From: Candidatus Homeothermus arabinoxylanisolvens
Lineage (GTDB): Bacteria > Bacteroidota > Bacteroidia > Bacteroidales > Muribaculaceae
DNA length: 64,000 nt
Assembly (NCBI GenBank): GCA_001689405.1
Contig: LUJO01000012.1
Location: 692 to 64,691 of the forward strand
Reading direction: 5' to 3'
Part shown: in pieces, positions 9,403 to 16,722 of the stretch
How the letters are laid out: each line of letters begins with the position of its first letter
Position numbering within the stretch: the stretch's first letter is position 1
The notes under the pieces: generated by a model
What the model was told of the DNA's origin: nothing
The model's database searches: none
The model's input: only the letters and a program-made list of their open reading frames with translations
Translations under genes and position numbers: made by a program

Positions 9403-9442
9403 CTTTCGAACAAAAGTATATAGATTTTGTTTATAAACAAAA
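9403..9442. promoter_or_regulatory. Candidate GlpR operators at the glpA promoter
   Basis: A perfect 18-bp palindrome at 9425-9442 (arms TTTTGTTTA and TAAACAAAA) covers the -33 element and part of the spacer. CTTTCGAACAAAAG at 9403-9416 overlaps the -7 element and is centred on TTCGAA. Binding at either site would block the promoter. TCG/CGA cores also occur in E. coli GlpR operators; assignment to the divergent DeoR-type regulator is by position. Confidence 0.6.
9411..9441 (-). promoter_or_regulatory. glpA operon promoter
   Basis: On the minus strand TACTTTTG (9418-9411) fits the TAnnTTTG -7 element. TTTG (9441-9438) fits the -33 element with a 19-base spacer. The predicted transcript starts about 40 bases before glpA. 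Confidence 0.7.
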
Positions 9443-9575
9443 CTTTTTAACAATAATTTTCATGATAAATTTGAACAAATATTAAATTCTCTTGATTATT
9501 AATGGATTATATCTTGCTCAAATTTACACGCTAAATCATTTCAAAAGCACACAATTGTCATTTTATCCTATTTTT

Positions 9576-9619
9576 CTTTCGTTTCGAAAGAATATTGCTT
9601 TCGTTTAAAACAAACGAAA
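9576..9619. promoter_or_regulatory. Two further inverted repeats between glpA and glpR
   Basis: 9576-9590 is CTTTCG-TTT-CGAAAG. 9599-9619 has arms TTTCGTTT and AAACGAAA around a 5-base centre. They share the TTTCG half-site with the site near glpA and sit upstream of the glpR promoter, so they may be auxiliary or autoregulatory operators. Confidence 0.55.
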
Positions 9620-9661
9620 TAAAAACAATTCGTCACAGAGTATTAACACGTCGGCCGTTCA

Positions 9662-9693
9662 TTTGTTTAATTACACAAAGTTACATATATTTG
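9662..9693 (+). promoter_or_regulatory. glpR promoter
   Basis: TTTG (9662-9665), 20 bases, then TATATTTG (9686-9693) matches the Bacteroidota primary sigma consensus. Transcription would start about 20 bases before the ATG at 9717, which excludes the in-frame ATG at 9663. Confidence 0.7.
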
Positions 9694-9716
9694 CAGCAAT
9701 TCATTATCACTTTCTC

Positions 9717-10502
9717 ATGACCAAAGAAGAACGACACCAGCTCATCATCGACACACTGATGAAACACGAGTCTATACAGGTATCAGACCTGTCATCACTG
9801 CTTGACGTATCGACCGTCACAATACGCAAGGACCTCACCGAACTGGAAAAAGGCAACAAACTTTATCGCAGCCACGGCAAGGCCATTCTTATAAATCCTT
9901 ACGTAAACAATCGTTCGGTCAACGAAAAAGAGAAGTTATGCCCCGATGAAAAGAAGCTGATAGGCAAACGCGCCGCATCGCTCATAACCAAAGACGACTC
10001 CATCATAATAGCATCGGGCACCACCGTCAGGGCTTTCGCAAGATGCATACGCCCCATCAACCGGCTGACGGTAATATCGGCGTCGCTTCAGGTGTCGGAG
10101 ATATTGGCCGGTAACGAGGCCATCGACATAGTGCAGCTCGGCGGTTCACTTCGCATGAGCAGCCTGTCGGTAGTAGGCAAATATGCCGAGTCGCCACTGT
10201 CGGAATTTTCATGCAGCAAGCTCTTTCTGGGGGTTGACGGCATAGATCTTGACTTCGGCATAACGACAACCGACATACGCGAGGCCGACCTCAACAAGGT
10301 CATGATGCACACCGCACAAAAGACGATAGTGCTTGCCGACTCGACAAAATTTCGCCGCCGCGGCTTCAGCAAAATCGCCAACATGGAGGAGATAGACCTC
10401 ATAATCACCGACGCCAACATACCCGACAAAATAGCGCAACGCATAGAGGAATTCGGCATCGAGCTGGTCATAGCCGGAGCCGAAGCGGGTCACGACATGT
10501 GA
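9717..10502 (+). CDS. glpR: DeoR-family regulator, probable glycerol-3-phosphate repressor
   Basis: A 261-residue DeoR-type repressor. The N-terminal helix-turn-helix (EERHQLIIDTLMKHESIQVS, then STVTIRKDLTELEKGNKLYR) is followed by a sugar-phosphate-binding DeoRC domain (IASGTTVRAFARCI, LFLGVDGIDLDFGITT). The start at 9717 is chosen because an upstream in-frame ATG lies inside the promoter. It is divergent from glpABC and faces several palindromes. The effector is probably glycerol-3-phosphate, by analogy. Its 3' end overlaps the convergent comF gene by 13 bases. Confidence 0.85.
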   Translation: MTKEERHQLIIDTLMKHESIQVSDLSSLLDVSTVTIRKDLTELEKGNKLYRSHGKAILINPYVNNRSVNEKEKLCPDEKKLIGKRAASLITKDDSIIIASGTTVRAFARCIRPINRLTVISASLQVSEILAGNEAIDIVQLGGSLRMSSLSVVGKYAESPLSEFSCSKLFLGVDGIDLDFGITTTDIREADLNKVMMHTAQKTIVLADSTKFRRRGFSKIANMEEIDLIITDANIPDKIAQRIEEFGIELVIAGAEAGHDM

Positions 10503-11185
10503 GCCACGCCAAGAGCAAGCACCGACACCCTGCATGACGGCGCCGCCGACTTCAAGGCATTGCAGCACGCAAGCAGCGTGGCGCCGGTAGTAATGACATC
10601 GTCGACAACAAGCACATGACGTCCGTCGAGTTCATGCGGACGCCGCACGTCATATACGTTTCCGGCATTCAGCCACCGGGCAAAAACGCCCGATGAGGTC
10701 TGTGACGCATGACCTCTCGCCGCCACAAGATTGTCAACCACAGGTATTGGCACCACGCTACGTATGCCGTCGGCAATATACCGGCTCTGATTATAGCCTC
10801 TTCGCCACAGCTTCAGCTTATGGAGCGGCACAGGAGCTATGACATCGATGCCGTCAAAAAATCCCGCGGCGGCAAGTTCGCGCGCATAACGCCTCGCCAT
10901 CTTCTCTACCAGCTCGGGACGTCCTCCATACTTGGCCCGATGTATGATCTCCACGTAAGGACTCTCACGATAATAATGAAAATAACCGGCCGCCCGTTCT
11001 ATAGGCGTGGTAGAAGCAAGCCGTTTGTGCAGCATGTTAAAATCGGACTTATGAACTCCCGTACGCGGCAACGCATCAAGACAATGCAGGCAAAGGACCT
11101 CCTCGCCGCTGACAAGCGAACGGCCGCACACCTCGCACAGATCGGGATATACAAGCCCGAGCAGATATTTGCCCAACCCTTTCAT
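10490..11185 (-). CDS. comF: ComF family phosphoribosyltransferase-like protein
   Basis: A 231-residue ComF-type protein: an N-terminal zinc ribbon (DLCEVCGRSL then VLCLHCLDAL) and a C-terminal phosphoribosyltransferase-like domain with HVLVVDDVITTGAT. Relatives act in natural transformation or DNA uptake. The ATG at 11185 forms an ATGA overlap with the recX stop and is preferred over one 13 codons upstream. It is the last gene of prmC-recX-comF. Confidence 0.85.
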   Translation of the reverse strand: MKGLGKYLLGLVYPDLCEVCGRSLVSGEEVLCLHCLDALPRTGVHKSDFNMLHKRLASTTPIERAAGYFHYYRESPYVEIIHRAKYGGRPELVEKMARRYARELAAAGFFDGIDVIAPVPLHKLKLWRRGYNQSRYIADGIRSVVPIPVVDNLVAARGHASQTSSGVFARWLNAGNVYDVRRPHELDGRHVLVVDDVITTGATLLACCNALKSAAPSCRVSVLALGVAHMS

Positions 11186-11652
11186 TCCGCAATATTTACA
11201 AGCGCCTTTTTTATCAATTCCCACTCAAAACCGCGCTGCATGGCAAACTTGGCAAGCTTCATTTTGTCGTCATGACTCAACGGACGCTCCATGCCGCGTG
11301 CGCGGCCGCGCAATATCTTCACAAGTACCCCGGCATATGCCTCTTCATCCACCTCCGACTCGACGGCATCGGTTGCCGACGCACGGTCAATACGCTTGGC
11401 GGCCAGCCCCATAAGTATCTTTTTACGGCCCCATCCGTTAAACAGCAGCTTTGACCTCACATAAGCCCGCGCGTAACGGTCATCATCGACAAAACGCCGC
11501 TCGACGAGGCGCTCAAGTATGCGCCTGCGGTCATCGGACGACAGGCCCCAACGCATCATCTTTGACAAGACCTCCGACGAGCATTGCTCCGAACGGGCAC
11601 ACAAAGCCTCAAGACGGGCCAACGCATCATCGGGCTGCACTATTTTTTTCAT
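11182..11652 (-). CDS. recX: Regulatory protein RecX
   Basis: A 156-residue RecX/OraA-type protein built of three-helix repeats (LEALCARSEQCSSEVLSKMM, then ILERLVERRFVDDDRYARAY and VRSKLLFNGWGRKKIL). RecX modulates RecA filaments. Its ATG overlaps the prmC stop in an ATGA arrangement, and comF starts in the same way at its 3' end. recA is not in the window. Confidence 0.85.
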   Translation of the reverse strand: MKKIVQPDDALARLEALCARSEQCSSEVLSKMMRWGLSSDDRRRILERLVERRFVDDDRYARAYVRSKLLFNGWGRKKILMGLAAKRIDRASATDAVESEVDEEAYAGVLVKILRGRARGMERPLSHDDKMKLAKFAMQRGFEWELIKKALVNIAE

Positions 11653-12521
11653 GACTCGGGCGATTTAGCGGTTATGAAGCGCTGACGGCCCGTCATATCA
11701 GCCAACGAGATGACATCGCGCAATCCCATGTCAGCCAACATCTTCTTCAGGTCATCGACAAAAAGCGGATTTATCTCAAAATAGAGCATTCCGTCAGGTT
11801 TTAACGCGGAACAGGCGTAATGTCCTATCGCACGATAAAACCGCAGCGGATCGTCATCAGGGACAAACAGCGCCATGTGAGGCTCATACTCCAGCACATT
11901 AGGCGCCATGGCGCTCTTCTCACGCTCCGTGACATAAGGCGGATTGCTTACGATTATATCGTATCGATCATCGCCATTCGATGTGAGCGCCTGAAGCGCA
12001 TCGGCCCGTCTGAAATCCACACTCACTTTCAGCCTCGCGGCATTTTCTTTAGCCACGGTTATAGCTTCGGGCGACAGGTCGACAGCCGAGACATCGGCAA
12101 ACTTAAGAGTCCGGGCAAGCGACACGGCTATACACCCCGACCCCGTGCATATGTCAAGCACGGCGAGATCACTGCGGTCGCCCCAATCCTTAACTATGAT
12201 ATCGACAAGCTCCTCCGTCTCGGGCCGCGGTATGAGCACCGCCGGCGTCACCACCAGCTCATTGCCGTAAAACCGGGTCTTACCGAGTATGTATTGCAGA
12301 GGCTCGTCATCAAGAAGGCGCGACACCACTTTCATGAGTTTGTCGTGCATAAACCCGGAAATTATCGTATCTTTGCGTAACACAATGTCCACTACCGAGC
12401 GATGCAGCATCTCTTCAAAGATGACGCGGGCCATGGCATCGGCCTCGTCGGCGCCATAATGAGGAGTCAAGGCGGCTCTCACGGCATCAAAACCGTTTTT
12501 TAACGTAATATCGGTTGTCAT
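11649..12521 (-). CDS. prmC: Peptide chain release factor glutamine methyltransferase
   Basis: A 290-residue class I methyltransferase that methylates the GGQ glutamine of release factors. Visible parts are an N-terminal helical domain, RPETEELVD, the SAM motif ICTGSGCIAVSLA and the catalytic SNPPYVTEREK. The start at 12521 (MTTDITLKNG) gives the normal family length; a reading 67 codons longer would invade the divergent ribD gene. It heads prmC-recX-comF, with ATGA coupling to recX. Confidence 0.92.
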   Translation of the reverse strand: MTTDITLKNGFDAVRAALTPHYGADEADAMARVIFEEMLHRSVVDIVLRKDTIISGFMHDKLMKVVSRLLDDEPLQYILGKTRFYGNELVVTPAVLIPRPETEELVDIIVKDWGDRSDLAVLDICTGSGCIAVSLARTLKFADVSAVDLSPEAITVAKENAARLKVSVDFRRADALQALTSNGDDRYDIIVSNPPYVTEREKSAMAPNVLEYEPHMALFVPDDDPLRFYRAIGHYACSALKPDGMLYFEINPLFVDDLKKMLADMGLRDVISLADMTGRQRFITAKSPES

Positions 12522-12569
12522 ACACAACAAAATTAACCAAATTGTTTCAAAACAAAAAACAAAAGGACT

Positions 12570-13580
12570 ATGAATATCGACGAGCGCTTCATGTACCGCG
12601 CCATACAGCTTGCCAAAAACGGCAAAGGAAACACTTCGCCCAATCCTATGGTGGGAGCAGTCATAGTGCATGACGGCATGATCATAGGCGAAGGTTATCA
12701 CCGGCGGTGCGGTGAAGGACATGCCGAAGTCAACGCCGTGGCGTCAGTCAAAGACCGGGCCCTTCTTAAAGACTCCACAATATATGTCACGCTCGAACCA
12801 TGTTCACATTACGGCAAGACACCCCCCTGCGCCAAGCTCATAATAGACAGCGGAATACCCCGGGTAGTGATAGGGAGTCCCGACCCCTCCGACAAAGTAA
12901 ACGGACGCGGCATCAACATGCTGCGCGAGGCCGGCATAGAGGTTGTGACCGGAGTGCTTGAGCGGCAATGCCGCGAGCTGAACCCCGCTTTTATGACCTG
13001 CAACACTCTGGGACGGCCGTATGTCACGCTCAAATGGGCACAAAGCGCCGACGGATATATCGACCGCAAGCGCACACCGAGTGATGCGCCATCGAAATTC
13101 TCGACACCGGTCACCTCCGCCCTGTCACACCGGCTGCGCACCCTCAACGATGCCATAATGGTAGGAAGCGGCACCATGCTGTATGACCGGCCGAGCCTTA
13201 CCGCACGGCTATGGCCCGGAAACGACCCGCTGCGAGTGGCCGCCGACCGCAGCGGCGCCATAAATCCGGAAGAGAGCGGATTCACCATATTGGGGCACGA
13301 AGATGGCGGCACGGTAGCGTCATATCTCAAAACGTTGCGCGACAAAGGAGTGACCTCGGTACTTGTGGAAGGCGGCACAAAACTGCTACAGGCATTTATC
13401 GACTTGGGGATGTGGGACACAGCAAGAGCGGAAGTGGCCCCGGTGGTCCTCGGCGACGGAGTAAAAGCCCCCCGGATGCCCATATGCCCGACCAATTCAT
13501 TAACAATCGGCAACAACCACATATATTATTATGACAACCCTGACAAGCAGTCGTTAAAAACAACTAAAAACATTAAATAA
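12570..13580 (+). CDS. ribD: Riboflavin biosynthesis deaminase/reductase RibD
   Basis: A 336-residue bifunctional enzyme. The N-terminal zinc deaminase has GHAEVNAV and LEPCSHYGKTPPC. The C-terminal reductase (TLKWAQSADGYIDRKRT through SVLVEGGTKLLQAFI) uses NADPH. It converts the first pyrimidine intermediate of riboflavin synthesis in two steps. It is divergent from prmC with a 48-base gap. No FMN riboswitch fits in that gap. Confidence 0.93.
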   Translation: MNIDERFMYRAIQLAKNGKGNTSPNPMVGAVIVHDGMIIGEGYHRRCGEGHAEVNAVASVKDRALLKDSTIYVTLEPCSHYGKTPPCAKLIIDSGIPRVVIGSPDPSDKVNGRGINMLREAGIEVVTGVLERQCRELNPAFMTCNTLGRPYVTLKWAQSADGYIDRKRTPSDAPSKFSTPVTSALSHRLRTLNDAIMVGSGTMLYDRPSLTARLWPGNDPLRVAADRSGAINPEESGFTILGHEDGGTVASYLKTLRDKGVTSVLVEGGTKLLQAFIDLGMWDTARAEVAPVVLGDGVKAPRMPICPTNSLTIGNNHIYYYDNPDKQSLKTTKNIK

Positions 13581-13669
13581 GCGGCTAAATGTCTATAACT
13601 CCGCTTCGGTTTTGACGGATTAATTGTAATTTTACGTCGATTATCGCATTTACTTATAGAAATTGTTAG

Positions 13670-13677
13670 TAAATTTG
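13670..13677 (+). promoter_or_regulatory. -7 element before the DUF6242 lipoprotein gene
   Basis: TAAATTTG matches TAnnTTTG, 27 bases before the ATG. No good TTTG is present at the -33 position. Confidence 0.5.
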
Positions 13678-13704
13678 CAGCTTGAAAATTAATGTCTGAA
13701 AAGT

Positions 13705-15231
13705 ATGATTAAAAGATTTGCAGCATCATATCTAATCGCCGGGGCTCTGTTTGCCACAGCGATGACCGCATGCAACGACAACGACAACAACTATCAGGAT
13801 GACTACGGCTACACACCCGAGACCATGTACTCGAGCACGGCCGTAACCTCATTCAACATAAAACCCAACAGCAAGCTACTTGCCAACCTTGACTCGGTAT
13901 TTTTCACCATCGACCTCAACCGAGGCATCATCTTCAATGCCGACTCACTTCCCAAAGACACAAAAATAACCAAGCTCGTGCCTAATATAGGTACAAGCGG
14001 AAGTTCGAAGATAGAGCTTATCATCAACGGGTCCAAGGTCATGAAAGACACCACGCTCGTCTACACGACCAGCTCGACCGACAGTATAGACTTTTCGGCC
14101 AACGTCATGCTGCGCGTGACCTCGCTGAACGAGAAATACACCGGCAACTATCAGATAAAAGTAAACGTACACAAAGTAAAGCCCGACTCGCTTCACTGGA
14201 GCGAAATAGCATGGAAAGGCATACCCGGAAATCCCGTAGAACAAAAAACCGTCGTTAAGGGCGAGAGCGTGTATACGTTCATAAAGAGCGCCGACGGATA
14301 CAAAGTATGGATACAGGATACACCCGGTGCCGACGGAGAAGTAAAACCGATATCATTCCCCTCATCACTTGACACCAAGTCGGTGGTGGCAGGAGAAGAC
14401 ATGTTCTATGCGCTCAGTACCGACGGACTGCTCCATACATCGCAGGACGGCGTGGACTGGACCGCGCAAAGCGTACATCTGTACCACATCTACGGAGTAT
14501 ATGACGGCCACATTCTTGCGGTAAAAAAAGACGGAGACAGATACTTCCACACGACATATCCTCATACAGGAACCGACACGGAAGTAAGCGCCGACTGCCC
14601 GATAAGCGGCACAAGCCCGCTTGTGAAATTCGAGAACAAGTGGATGGCGAGCCCCCTCGCACTGACAATCGGCGGCCGTACAAGCAACGGCACACTCACC
14701 GGCGCCACTTGGGGCTATGACGGCACACGCTGGGCCAAAGTAAGCGCGGCACCCATCGACGGAGCATATCAAGGCATGGCATTGTTCCCCTACTTCACTT
14801 TCCGCAAATCGGCTACATCATGGAAAGTCACCGAGTTCGCCACCCTCTTCGCATTGGGAGGAGTGAACCAGCAGGGTTACAATACTCACCGAGTATTTAT
14901 ATCACGTGACCAAGGACTCAATTGGAGCGAGGCCGACGAGCTGCTCACTTTACCCGACTATATACCGGAGATGTCCTTTGCACAGGCCATAGTGTGGAGC
15001 ACCGAACTTCATTCGCGCTCACTCGCGGCCTCGGACTGGAACGAAATGGCGGCACGCCCGTTGCCCGCTTGGTGGATAGAAACTCCCGGCTACGGCCGCG
15101 CTACCAAGCCGGTGACATCATGGGAATGTCCCTACATATATCTGTACGGCGGAATATTAGCCAACGGACAGCTCAATCCTCAAGTGTGGCGCGGTGTCAT
15201 CAACCGCCTCACGTTCAAGCCTCTTGAATGA
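13705..15231 (+). CDS. DUF6242 family lipoprotein
   Basis: A 508-residue exported lipoprotein. The signal peptide ends at an AMTAC lipobox (Cys23), followed by an Asp/Asn-rich tether. The N-terminal part (about 45-160) is a beta-sandwich-like domain (VFFTIDLNRGIIFNADSLPK, NYQIKVNVHKVKPD). The C-terminal part has Kelch-like/propeller repeats (FSQDG-type and SRDQGLNWSEADE). This is the Bacteroidales DUF6242 family, of unknown function. The next gene starts within its stop codon, so the pair is coupled and it may help envelope assembly. Confidence 0.75.
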   Translation: MIKRFAASYLIAGALFATAMTACNDNDNNYQDDYGYTPETMYSSTAVTSFNIKPNSKLLANLDSVFFTIDLNRGIIFNADSLPKDTKITKLVPNIGTSGSSKIELIINGSKVMKDTTLVYTTSSTDSIDFSANVMLRVTSLNEKYTGNYQIKVNVHKVKPDSLHWSEIAWKGIPGNPVEQKTVVKGESVYTFIKSADGYKVWIQDTPGADGEVKPISFPSSLDTKSVVAGEDMFYALSTDGLLHTSQDGVDWTAQSVHLYHIYGVYDGHILAVKKDGDRYFHTTYPHTGTDTEVSADCPISGTSPLVKFENKWMASPLALTIGGRTSNGTLTGATWGYDGTRWAKVSAAPIDGAYQGMALFPYFTFRKSATSWKVTEFATLFALGGVNQQGYNTHRVFISRDQGLNWSEADELLTLPDYIPEMSFAQAIVWSTELHSRSLAASDWNEMAARPLPAWWIETPGYGRATKPVTSWECPYIYLYGGILANGQLNPQVWRGVINRLTFKPLE

Positions 15232-15914
15232 GACGCATAGCTATAGCGGCGTTGATTTCAGCGGTGGCGGGCTTGGTCGGCCCGACATTGGGAGCACAGG
15301 AAGCGGCCTATAAAATGGATCTCGGAGCATCGCTCGGCATGAGCGGCTATCTCGGCGACGCCAATACAGCCAACTTTCTGAAGCATCCGGGTTTTGCAGG
15401 CAATGTGTCAATGCGCTACCTGATTGATACGAGATGGGCGGCACGAGCCGTATTCTCGGTAGCGGGGCTTAGCGGTGACAGTGCCGATATGACCGACGTG
15501 TTTCCCGGAGGGGAGACATATAAATTCACCTCGACAGTCTATGACCTCGGGGGACGTATTGAATTTAACTTTTTTAATTACGGCATCGGAGAGCGATACA
15601 AGAAGCTGTGCCGGTGGACGCCCTATCTGACACTCGGTGCCGGCGTCACCATGGCTTCCTGCGGAGGCACATACACCGCATTCAATCTGCCGATGGGCGT
15701 AGGCGTGAAATACAAGTTGCAGCCGCGGCTCAATCTCGGGCTGGAATGGACTATGACCAAGGTTTTCGGCGACCATGTCGATGGAGATAAGCTACAAGAC
15801 CTGCAAGGCATCAAAAGCTCGTTTATCAAGAATACCGACTGGTACTCGATGATAATGGTTTCATTCAGCTTCGAGTTTGGCGAACGATGCACAAGTTGTT
15901 TTTACGTGGACTGA
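15228..15914 (+). CDS. DUF6089/PorG-like outer membrane beta-barrel protein
   Basis: A 228-residue protein with a signal peptide (cleavage near TLGAQEAA) and alternating strands typical of an eight-stranded barrel (MDLGASLGMSGYLGDANTAN, WTPYLTLGAGVTMAS, YSMIMVSFSFEFG). The family is DUF6089, which includes PorG of the type IX secretion system, and its gene often precedes uppS and bamA as here. Whether this organism has type IX secretion cannot be told from the window. It is coupled to the DUF6242 gene by an ATGA overlap. Confidence 0.75.
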   Translation: MRRIAIAALISAVAGLVGPTLGAQEAAYKMDLGASLGMSGYLGDANTANFLKHPGFAGNVSMRYLIDTRWAARAVFSVAGLSGDSADMTDVFPGGETYKFTSTVYDLGGRIEFNFFNYGIGERYKKLCRWTPYLTLGAGVTMASCGGTYTAFNLPMGVGVKYKLQPRLNLGLEWTMTKVFGDHVDGDKLQDLQGIKSSFIKNTDWYSMIMVSFSFEFGERCTSCFYVD

Positions 15915-15932
15915 AATGATAACTAACCGACT

Positions 15933-16685
15933 ATGTCGCTGACTGACAATATAGACACCGATCGCATACCCCGCCATGTAGCCGTCATAATGGACGGAAA
16001 CGGGCGTTGGGCCAAATCTCACGGGCTGGCACGTTCCGCAGGACATGTGGAGGGCGTCAATACCGTGCGTAAGATTACCGAAATCGCTTCGGAACTCGGC
16101 ATCGGGTACCTCACGCTTTATACGTTCTCGACCGAAAACTGGGGGCGTCCTAAAGAGGAGGTCGACGCGCTCATGCATCTTATTGTGGCGGCTATCGAAC
16201 GTGAGACCGCCGACTTGATAAAGAACAATGTGCGGCTCAATATGATAGGCGACTTCTCGCGCATGCCTGACTTTGCCTACAACAGATTGTGCCGATGCAT
16301 CGAGGACACGTCGCACTGCACAGGCCTTACTCTCGTGCTGGCCATCAGTTATTCATCGCGCTGGGAGATAACTGAAGCCGCAAAACGCATAGCTCAGGCT
16401 GTCAAGGACGGCACAATGTCGGTCGACGAGATAACCCCCGAAACCGTGAGTGACAATCTTGCCACGGCCGGAATGCCCGATCCCGATCTGGTAATCCGTA
16501 CCGGCGGCGACTTCCGCATGAGCAACTTTCTGCTGTGGCAGGCCGCTTATGCAGAGATAGCGGTGACCCCGACCTTCTGGCCCGACTTGACCAAAGAGGA
16601 GTTCTGCAAGATAATAGCGGGATACCAGTCGCGTGAACGCAGGTTTGGAAAGACAAGCGAACAGGTAGCGGAAAACAATGAATAA
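15933..16685 (+). CDS. uppS: Undecaprenyl diphosphate synthase
   Basis: A 250-residue cis-prenyltransferase making the C55 lipid carrier for peptidoglycan and surface glycans. It shows the family motifs VAVIMDGNGRWAKSHGLAR (catalytic Asp), TLYTFSTENWGRP and RTGGDFRMSNFLLWQ. The length equals the usual family length. It lies between the PorG-like gene and bamA, as in many Bacteroidota. Confidence 0.95.
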   Translation: MSLTDNIDTDRIPRHVAVIMDGNGRWAKSHGLARSAGHVEGVNTVRKITEIASELGIGYLTLYTFSTENWGRPKEEVDALMHLIVAAIERETADLIKNNVRLNMIGDFSRMPDFAYNRLCRCIEDTSHCTGLTLVLAISYSSRWEITEAAKRIAQAVKDGTMSVDEITPETVSDNLATAGMPDPDLVIRTGGDFRMSNFLLWQAAYAEIAVTPTFWPDLTKEEFCKIIAGYQSRERRFGKTSEQVAENNE

Positions 16686-16722
16686 TTAAAATACAACGAT
16701 ATACATCACATTACTTCAGATT

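Noticed and set aside
9663..9716. Upstream start for glpR
   Set aside because: It lies within the -33/-7 promoter, upstream of the likely transcription start.
12522..12569. FMN riboswitch before ribD
   Set aside because: The gap is only 48 bases, too short for the aptamer, with no matching conserved bases.
12522..12722. N-terminal extension of prmC
   Set aside because: It runs into the divergent ribD gene, and the extra residues do not fit the family.
13579..13612. Terminator after ribD
   Set aside because: AAGCGG/CCGCTT arms are only 6 bp with a 16-base loop and no clear T run; too weak to list.
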